Source: a virus. Taken from it: a DNA stretch of 36,893 nt. Where the stretch lies: positions 1 to 36,893 of the IMG/VR virus record IMGVR_UViG_3300010430_000240; one strand, 5' to 3'. Shown in pieces: positions 30,562 to 36,893 of the stretch (the first letter of the stretch is position 1; every line of letters begins with the position of its first letter). The translations under genes and the position numbers were made by a program. The notes below the pieces were generated by a model. That model searched no databases. It saw only the letters and a program-made list of their open reading frames with translations, and was not told the DNA's origin.

Positions 30562-33282
30562 TTATTTCTCCTGTTTCGCTTCTCGTTTGGCCTTTTGTAG
30601 AGCCTGATTAGCTTGTTGATAATACGTTTCAAATGCCTTATTGCGAGCAATCCATAACTTATCCATTTGCTCACGCTTTTCTTTACCAGACAGATTTTTG
30701 TCATATTTAATTTTCAGCTCTGCGGTTTTGATACCTTCCTTACCATACATTAGCTTAATTAATTGATTCATAGAATCATTCAGGCCAAACAGAACTTCTT
30801 TCTCTTTTCCAGAAAGACCATAAAACTTGTCATCCTTAAATTTACCAGTTCCACCTTGCCCTTTGATTTGTCGTCGAACATCAACGGTTTGTTTAAAGGT
30901 TGAAACTATTTTATCAGACTGTTCTTTTAGGTTGAAAAACTTCTCCATGTTTGCAGTGGCCGGGCGAACGTCAGGAGTAAGGAAGCGGCGCAAGAATACA
31001 TTTTCTGATAACTTGCGATCCGGTTTTTCTCCAAACTTCGATTCATCCCAAAGAAGATGATCTGTTCCAGCCATTAAGTAACCGCCAAGATAGCCAGTGT
31101 AAGCCTTGAACATGTGCTCAGCCTTGATAGGGCTAACCCCTAAAGCCTCACCCATGCGAACAAAGGTTTCACTTGTGTTTGATGTGTACTGTTCAGGCGC
31201 TTCAACATCTGAAAGAGACTGCGGCACCACTGGCGCACCAGTCCATTTCTCATTTCGAACCAAGTCCCACCATCCTGTCATCATTGCCGGAGTTCCATCA
31301 ATGCCGTACATCTGCGTCATGGTCCACAACATACCATCAGCAAACTCTTTGCCCTTGTCATCCTCTACATATTTTGCAAATAGTTCAGGCATCGTTGCAT
31401 AAACAAAACCAACATCATAAGGACGAGGAATTTTAACGAACTGACCGTCACCGATTTTAATATGCCAGTTAGTTCTTTTTTCGTAATCCGGTATTGCTTT
31501 GTAATCTTCGTCATCTTTATTCACCAAATAAAGGATCAGAGTCGGCACCGTAATACCAAGAAACGCCTTCATAGCCATGCCTGTAGGGTTTCCGTCATAA
31601 AGCTTACTCACTGCCGCTTCCCTGAAGACTCGATCCTGTGATTGAACCATCGCGTTTAGGAACGGAACTGTGCGAATGTAGCCAGTCAAGAACCTGTTAG
31701 CACCAAGAACACTAAAGTCAGTTGAGATTTCTCTCGCATCAAAACCAGCGTCCATATCAGACTTCATATTTTTCTTGGCAAGTCTGTATTCACCAATTCG
31801 AGTGCCATATTCAAAGGCACTAGCTAAGTTATCAATGCTGCTTAGTAATCTTTCAGGCCCAGTCATAACACCAAATTCATCAAGCTTAACTCTTCGTCTT
31901 GCCTGGCTATCACGAGTCGCACCTTCCAAACGGCTAGAGTGACCGCCACCGGAGCGAATAAAATCCTGGTAATATTTGTCTTTAGCTAAAAACGAATACA
32001 TACCCTGGAACGAGCTGATAAAAGGCTTGAAGTTGTTCTTGCTAAGGAATGTCGCGCCAACCGTATCACGCACCAGGTTAGCCCCTGTGAACTCAATCCC
32101 TAGCGTAATTGTACGGGTAAAGAAGTTCTTAACACCGAACATCACATTCATAAACGAGCTATAACTTTCAGGGTTCATTGACATAAGCATTTCTTGAAGT
32201 AGTGGATCTTGCACTTCGTAATACTTAGGCTTGCCATTGATGATCACTGAATCAACGATATTACCCGACTCATTAACGCGAGGCGCAACGCCGTGTTGCC
32301 AGAAAGTAAGCAGCTCTTTACTAGCCAAATCAAGATCACCTTCTATCTCAATCCCGTTAGCCTCAAGCACCTTGCTGATCTTCGCTTGCATTTCATCAGC
32401 GTAGACCTGAACAGGTTTAGAGTCCGGCGCTATCTTGGTTGCAAAAATTGCCCCGTCTTTATGCCCTGAAATGTATTGATAAAGTCGCTGCTTAGCTCGG
32501 TTGTTTAATGCCGATCGGACGTTTGCCGTTATGCCGTCTTGAATGTTTACTAAAATATCATTCAGGTTAGCGGTGCCACCTTTAAGCTTTTGGAATCCAG
32601 CACTAGCCGAACCTTTACCACCAGCAAGCTGATCACGGATACGGTTGAAAGGTACATAGTCCTTGTTCATTGACTGCATTGTTTTACGGCCTTCAGGCGT
32701 AATCATTCCGGCCTCTTCGTAAAAGTCCATCATGCGATCATTAAACTGTTGGTATTCTTTCTGGATAGATTCAAACACCGGGTAATCTTTACCAAGGCGA
32801 GCCCATTCTTTAGCGGTTTCTTTAGGGATCAGGTTTTCACGCTTCTGGCGGTGAAGCTCTAACGCCCGGCGCCCGGCAAAGTAACGCATTAGCAAATCAA
32901 TCTTCTGATCGCCTTCATGCTCAGGCTTTAGTTTGATTGTTTTTACTGGCTCCATCACTTCATGCAAGCTTTTACCGCTACGCTTCAGATCGCCTTTCTC
33001 GTCAAACTGTACGGTGCCATAGTTAAGAATGTAATCAGAAATACCTTCCGCACCACCATTAGCAATCCTGAATTGTTTCCAGGCTGACTCTTCAACGGTG
33101 CCAATTTTACGGGTTAGCTCTTGTTCAATCTTTCTAGCTGCATGGAAACGGTCAATAACTTGCTGACGAATACGCGAGTCACGGCGATAAGCCCACTCGT
33201 TAAAGCGCTGCTTAAATGAAACGTCTTGACCAATTAGCGCTTGGCCTAACTTATCAGGACCTTGGAAGTAGAACTTGTGCAT
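30562..33282 (-). CDS. LPD38-type large polyvalent-protein companion
   Basis: This 906-residue protein starts 6 bases after the stop of the giant gene, with TAGGA overlapping that stop. The first ~350 residues are helical and charged. From about 380 to 640 it carries blocks of the LPD38 domain: FFTRTITLGIEFTGANLVRD, DFIRSGGGHSSRLEG, YGTRIGEYRLAKKN, REISTDFSVLGANR, FLNAMVQSQDR, LGITVPTLILYLV (hydrophobic), WHIKIGDGQFVKIPRPYDVG. The C-terminus is basic and helical. Family knowledge: LPD38 often sits at the end of phage polyvalent proteins, and here it is a separate gene. Ejection with the upstream protein is inferred. Confidence 0.75.
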   Translation of the reverse strand: MHKFYFQGPDKLGQALIGQDVSFKQRFNEWAYRRDSRIRQQVIDRFHAARKIEQELTRKIGTVEESAWKQFRIANGGAEGISDYILNYGTVQFDEKGDLKRSGKSLHEVMEPVKTIKLKPEHEGDQKIDLLMRYFAGRRALELHRQKRENLIPKETAKEWARLGKDYPVFESIQKEYQQFNDRMMDFYEEAGMITPEGRKTMQSMNKDYVPFNRIRDQLAGGKGSASAGFQKLKGGTANLNDILVNIQDGITANVRSALNNRAKQRLYQYISGHKDGAIFATKIAPDSKPVQVYADEMQAKISKVLEANGIEIEGDLDLASKELLTFWQHGVAPRVNESGNIVDSVIINGKPKYYEVQDPLLQEMLMSMNPESYSSFMNVMFGVKNFFTRTITLGIEFTGANLVRDTVGATFLSKNNFKPFISSFQGMYSFLAKDKYYQDFIRSGGGHSSRLEGATRDSQARRRVKLDEFGVMTGPERLLSSIDNLASAFEYGTRIGEYRLAKKNMKSDMDAGFDAREISTDFSVLGANRFLTGYIRTVPFLNAMVQSQDRVFREAAVSKLYDGNPTGMAMKAFLGITVPTLILYLVNKDDEDYKAIPDYEKRTNWHIKIGDGQFVKIPRPYDVGFVYATMPELFAKYVEDDKGKEFADGMLWTMTQMYGIDGTPAMMTGWWDLVRNEKWTGAPVVPQSLSDVEAPEQYTSNTSETFVRMGEALGVSPIKAEHMFKAYTGYLGGYLMAGTDHLLWDESKFGEKPDRKLSENVFLRRFLTPDVRPATANMEKFFNLKEQSDKIVSTFKQTVDVRRQIKGQGGTGKFKDDKFYGLSGKEKEVLFGLNDSMNQLIKLMYGKEGIKTAELKIKYDKNLSGKEKREQMDKLWIARNKAFETYYQQANQALQKAKREAKQEK

Positions 33283-33288
33283 TAGGTC

Positions 33289-36200
33289 CTACATATCACG
33301 CATAGGATTAAGCAGCTTACGATCACGCGCTAACTCATTGGTAAACGCATCATAGAACTTAGGCGCTCTTAATTGCGCTTCATTGGCATTCGTTAGCCAT
33401 AGGCGCACAAACTCAGCGAAACCTTCAATTTTTTCAATCTTCGGATCAGCATCGGTATAACTAAGAGCGGCCACTTCACTAGAATACTTCGGATCTTTAT
33501 AAAGTTTCTGGAAGTTAGGCAGAGTGATATTTGAATACACATCAAGATAGTGGGCCATTTCATGCGCCAACACTTCAACGTCATTCTTGCGGCGCGTTCT
33601 GATTTCGCCAACGTTAGGACGATAGAAACCTTCAGCAGACTTACCTTTGATTTTCCCAAAGTAAATACGGCGGCCAGTGATCTTAATCAGCTTGCTCATG
33701 ATCGGCTCAATGCGTTGCGGCGCATCAGGTATCTTTAACTTGCGGCCTTCAATGGTTACAAAGTCACGGCGCTCAGGTATCCCGGTTGAACGGAACATGC
33801 CAATGAAGTTATGACCAGGCGCATGAAATACACGCTCACCGTCTTTCGGTGTAGGTGAAACTTTACTGTCATCCTTCTTGTAGTTAAGCGTGTTGGTGTC
33901 GTTTTTCTCAATCGTCACCATTACAGTGTTAACGCCAGTCGAACGCTCTGAACCTTTAAAGCTTCCTTCAGGTAAGTCTTCAATGTAACTGCCAGCATCA
34001 TCAAGCCACTCACGGAACTCAACAGCCTTCTTGCGCGAGTTCTTCACTCCGGCACCCATGATAGCCACAAGTTTTCCACCAGGTTTTAACAGGTCATAAG
34101 CATGTTTTACATGGTCAATATCCTGGAAGTTCTCAAACGGTGGATTCATCACAATGCGGTCATACTGCTTGCCGGAGTATTCAAGGAAGTCATTACCAAC
34201 AACGTTATAGCCTTTCACTTCAAGTAATGAAGCAAGTGAAGTGTTGTATTCAACAACATCAAGCGAGGCATCCGGCGCGGAAACCATGATCTGATCTGCA
34301 ATGTTGCCTTTACCAGCGGAAGGCTCTAAAACCTCATGCCCTGGTTTAATGTCTGCATAGTCAATCATCTGATCTACTAATGGCGTAGGCGTAGGAAAGA
34401 AGCCTTCAATCTTCTTCCCAACCAAATCACGCTCAAGCTTTTTAACTGGGTCTTCTTGTCGCTTAGCCACTCGAAGAGAATCAAGCTCACGAATAGCGGC
34501 ACGTAACTGCTCACCAGTAGAGATCCCTAACTTGCCTAATCGGTTTAAAGTGGCAACCTGATCCGGTAGCCAGCTAAGAGAATAAGCTTCAAGTAATCCG
34601 GCTTTATTGGCTGCCATGATCTTGTCAGCTTGCTCTTTCGTAAGCTTACGAAGTGAATCACGCTTACCTTTTGGAAGCTTGCGAAGTTCAGCGGATAGGC
34701 GAGCATAACCGCGCTTACCTTTTAAGGTGTCGGCCACACGTTCAATAACGCCGCTATCAAGCTCGATACCAGGGAAATCAACACGGTTAATGTAGTCGTC
34801 AACCGTCACACCTTCTTTAAGTGGTCGGCTAATTGAGTACCCATCAAACGAACCTTGTTCATAAAGTTCATTAGGGATTGCACGTTTCTGGATAGTGATC
34901 AGCTCTTCAAGCTGTGTAACCTGGCTCATTTGGCCCAGGTGTTTAACTTCACCTTCCTGAAGCTTGATCGCGATATTGCGAACCGTCTTAGCTAAAGCTA
35001 GTTGCTTCTCAGCTCTCTCAGTGGCGTTAGCAGCCATTGAAGCGCGTCTTGCTGTGTTAGCTTGTCTTGGTCGATTAATCTCTTCTGTGGCCTTGGCCTC
35101 CATCTTTTCAGCCATGTTTAGAAGCTTGTCAGCGTTCTTTGACTGTTTAACTTCAGCTTTAGCTTCTGCAAAGTCGCTTTTATCCACATCTTTGCCAGAT
35201 AGCAACTGCTCAAACTGATCAGCTGCTTCAACCGTTTTAAATTGAAAGCCTGGTATCGCGTCACCTTTTGAGTAAGAAGAGTAATAGCCGCCTAACTGCT
35301 TAGCCTTTCCGCTTAGCTCTCTGAATTGTTCTTTAGGTACACGGCCAACCATTTTAACTACAAACAGATCCGCACCTGTTTTAGTGTGTTTGGTTTGCGC
35401 TCGCTCAGTGGTTACGGCTTCTGCTTCAGCCTTTACAACATCAGGCTTAACTTCAGCCATTGATTCAGCAACAAGCTCGTCATAAGCGGCCAGTTGTTCA
35501 GGGCTCATTTTGTCTTTACCACGAACACGGATGAACTCTTTAAACTCTGGCAAGGTTTCAGGGTTAGATAGTGATTTTACAAACTCGTCTTTACGCTGCT
35601 TGATTTGAGCGCGGTATTCACGTTGCTTTTCATAAGCTGCGTCAACATCTGCTTGAGTCTGCTTATTAATCTTCTCCATCATTTGTTGTTCGTAGGTTTT
35701 AGAGCCGCCGAAGATGGTAAAAGTAGCATCGCCCATAACGTGGGCCGCAAGCATTGACTCATACGCACTCTTAACCATTTGAGGCTTTTTAAGATCAGAG
35801 CGTGGCGAGTGAGTTATTTGCTGAAGCATTGCCTTGGTGAACTTGCGATCACTCATCTTGGCAATGATAGCGTCTTTGTTTTTAACCAGGCTTTCGGCAT
35901 CGGCTTTAATCTCGCCAACAGTAGCGGTTTGATTGGCTACCGACTCCATGAAAGAACGATAAGCTTGTGCTGGATCAGTGGCGTAGTCTGGTTTAGGTGC
36001 TGGCACTTTATCAGCATCAGTTAAACCTTTGCCTTTCTTCTTGCTAACAGACTCGACAACTTCAGACATTGGCTTGGTTGGTTTTTTAACTGGCTCCGGT
36101 TTATCAGCTTTAACGATAGAACCAAAGTCATGCCATACGCCTTTAATCTTGGCTTGCTGCTTAGCTTGAGAAATGCCTTCAATTTCGCCACCATCAAAGA

Positions 36201-36893
36201 AGGTGCCTTTGCTATCACTCTTTACTGCCTTGGCATATTCACCGCGAGTAAATGACTGCTCAGCCGGACCGCCTTCACTGTCTTTAGCGTTCCAGTTGGT
36301 AAAGGTATCTTTCTCTTTAGGTGAAGGTTTCGCCGCTGGCTCTGGTGTTGGTGCCTTAGCTTCTTCCGTGATCGCTGGCTTCTCATCAGTTACCGCCTTT
36401 TCAGGTTGAGCTTTAAGCTCTTGGGTTAACTTAGGGTTAGTATGCCAGTTTTGCCAATCACGTTTTTGCTCTTTCAGTTCAGCAATACGGGCCTTGATAG
36501 CTTCAGGGTTTTTAACGTCAACGCCTTCTTTAGCGGCTAACTCTGGTCGCTTAGCTGCGCCCTGTACCGCCGACAAAGTTTTTTGAATTTCGCTTTGCTT
36601 CTTAACCGCTGCTTTCGCCAGGTTTTCAGCTTCGACCATTGCGGAATCATCAAAGCCAAACAGATCACCGCTTTGCTGCGCGGTTTCGTCAGTCATGGTT
36701 TTAACGGCTTTAACCATGTTCTCAGCAACGGCAATATTTTTGCCTTCTTGAACGGCCTTAATGCCAACAGCCTGAAGTTTCTCGTTGCGTGGTGCCGCTT
36801 CAGCTATTCGAGTAGCGGCCTCATCAGTTAGCTGATCGTTTCGGTGGCTGGTAATGAGCGCATCACTTCCTTCAGTTGCGATTGTGAAAGCCC
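33289..36893 (-). CDS. Giant polyvalent ejection-type protein, C-terminal part (methyltransferase and metallopeptidase)
   Basis: This is the continuation of the frame that starts at 1957; bases 36771-36893 duplicate 1-123. Residue numbers here are for the joined 1,812-residue protein. After Lys/Glu-rich helices come small domains of the LPD kind (FTRGEYAKAVKSDSKGTFFDGG; LFVVKMVGRVPKEQFRELS with LGGYYSSYSKG). Near residue 1466 VLEPSAGKGNIADQI is the SAM-binding motif I, and near 1529 IVMNPPFEN is the N6-adenine methylase motif IV. Near 1722 VLAHEMAHYLD is a HExxH zinc site, and EGFAEF about 40 residues later can supply the third ligand. It ends MRDM. The gene precedes the LPD38-type gene. Confidence 0.85.
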   Translation of the reverse strand, partial: AFTIATEGSDALITSHRNDQLTDEAATRIAEAAPRNEKLQAVGIKAVQEGKNIAVAENMVKAVKTMTDETAQQSGDLFGFDDSAMVEAENLAKAAVKKQSEIQKTLSAVQGAAKRPELAAKEGVDVKNPEAIKARIAELKEQKRDWQNWHTNPKLTQELKAQPEKAVTDEKPAITEEAKAPTPEPAAKPSPKEKDTFTNWNAKDSEGGPAEQSFTRGEYAKAVKSDSKGTFFDGGEIEGISQAKQQAKIKGVWHDFGSIVKADKPEPVKKPTKPMSEVVESVSKKKGKGLTDADKVPAPKPDYATDPAQAYRSFMESVANQTATVGEIKADAESLVKNKDAIIAKMSDRKFTKAMLQQITHSPRSDLKKPQMVKSAYESMLAAHVMGDATFTIFGGSKTYEQQMMEKINKQTQADVDAAYEKQREYRAQIKQRKDEFVKSLSNPETLPEFKEFIRVRGKDKMSPEQLAAYDELVAESMAEVKPDVVKAEAEAVTTERAQTKHTKTGADLFVVKMVGRVPKEQFRELSGKAKQLGGYYSSYSKGDAIPGFQFKTVEAADQFEQLLSGKDVDKSDFAEAKAEVKQSKNADKLLNMAEKMEAKATEEINRPRQANTARRASMAANATERAEKQLALAKTVRNIAIKLQEGEVKHLGQMSQVTQLEELITIQKRAIPNELYEQGSFDGYSISRPLKEGVTVDDYINRVDFPGIELDSGVIERVADTLKGKRGYARLSAELRKLPKGKRDSLRKLTKEQADKIMAANKAGLLEAYSLSWLPDQVATLNRLGKLGISTGEQLRAAIRELDSLRVAKRQEDPVKKLERDLVGKKIEGFFPTPTPLVDQMIDYADIKPGHEVLEPSAGKGNIADQIMVSAPDASLDVVEYNTSLASLLEVKGYNVVGNDFLEYSGKQYDRIVMNPPFENFQDIDHVKHAYDLLKPGGKLVAIMGAGVKNSRKKAVEFREWLDDAGSYIEDLPEGSFKGSERSTGVNTVMVTIEKNDTNTLNYKKDDSKVSPTPKDGERVFHAPGHNFIGMFRSTGIPERRDFVTIEGRKLKIPDAPQRIEPIMSKLIKITGRRIYFGKIKGKSAEGFYRPNVGEIRTRRKNDVEVLAHEMAHYLDVYSNITLPNFQKLYKDPKYSSEVAALSYTDADPKIEKIEGFAEFVRLWLTNANEAQLRAPKFYDAFTNELARDRKLLNPMRDM
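36771..36893. repeat. Terminal direct repeat, right copy
   Basis: Identical to 1-123. It marks where the circle closes, and the unique length is 36,770 bp. Confidence 0.95.

Noticed and set aside
28149-30704. Longer tailspike start at 30704
   Set aside because: It would add 48 basic residues encoded inside the LPD38-type gene; the ATG at 30560 has AGGAGA and begins the known attachment domain.
33393-33659. Short ORFs in other frames of the giant gene (for example 33393-33659)
   Set aside because: They lie wholly inside a long supported frame, have no ribosome site and show low-complexity translations.

Overview
The window is an essentially complete genome of a P22-like, short-tailed double-stranded DNA phage, very probably of a gammaproteobacterium. 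The host is inferred only from gene style, moderate GC and Shine-Dalgarno-rich starts. Bases 36771-36893 repeat bases 1-123 exactly, so the sequence closes into a circle of 36,770 bp. One giant gene is cut by the arbitrary ends: it starts at 1957, runs leftward through position 1, re-enters at 36770 and stops at 33289.

Layout. Two transcription units diverge from a short control region at about 22,890-23,025. Rightward (23,026-28,087) are a Cro-like HTH regulator, a lambda O-like initiator with iteron-like repeats inside the gene, a lambda P-like loader overlapping it, a PAPS-reductase/DNA-adenine-methylase fusion, a small unknown protein, a DUF1367 protein, an HNH endonuclease and NinG. Two terminators follow. 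Everything else is leftward. First come recombination genes (ERF annealing protein, YqaJ-type exonuclease, DnaQ-like exonuclease, DUF2303 and small proteins). Next is lysis (amidase, a 3TM-type holin, a LydA-like holin). Then TerS and TerL, portal, scaffold, P22-type coat, gp4-like and gp10-like tail factors, a needle-like coiled-coil protein, a cupin-like protein, two ejection-type proteins, the giant polyvalent protein, an LPD38-type protein and the tailspike.

How it works together. Capsid, tail hub and tailspike follow the P22 plan. In the slot where P22 has the ejection protein gp16, this phage has a 1,812-residue protein carrying a ParB-like (DdrB-type) domain, an N6-adenine methyltransferase with NPPF and a HExxH metallopeptidase, followed by a 906-residue LPD38-type protein. 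The likely reading is that enzymes are packaged and injected with the DNA to protect it or to attack host defences. A second adenine methylase, fused to a PP-loop domain, is made early with the replication genes. No integrase, CI-type repressor, tRNA, CRISPR array or spanin pair was recognised. No gene-free stretch exceeds 300 bases; the largest gaps (about 60-140 bp) carry promoters, repeats or hairpins listed below.
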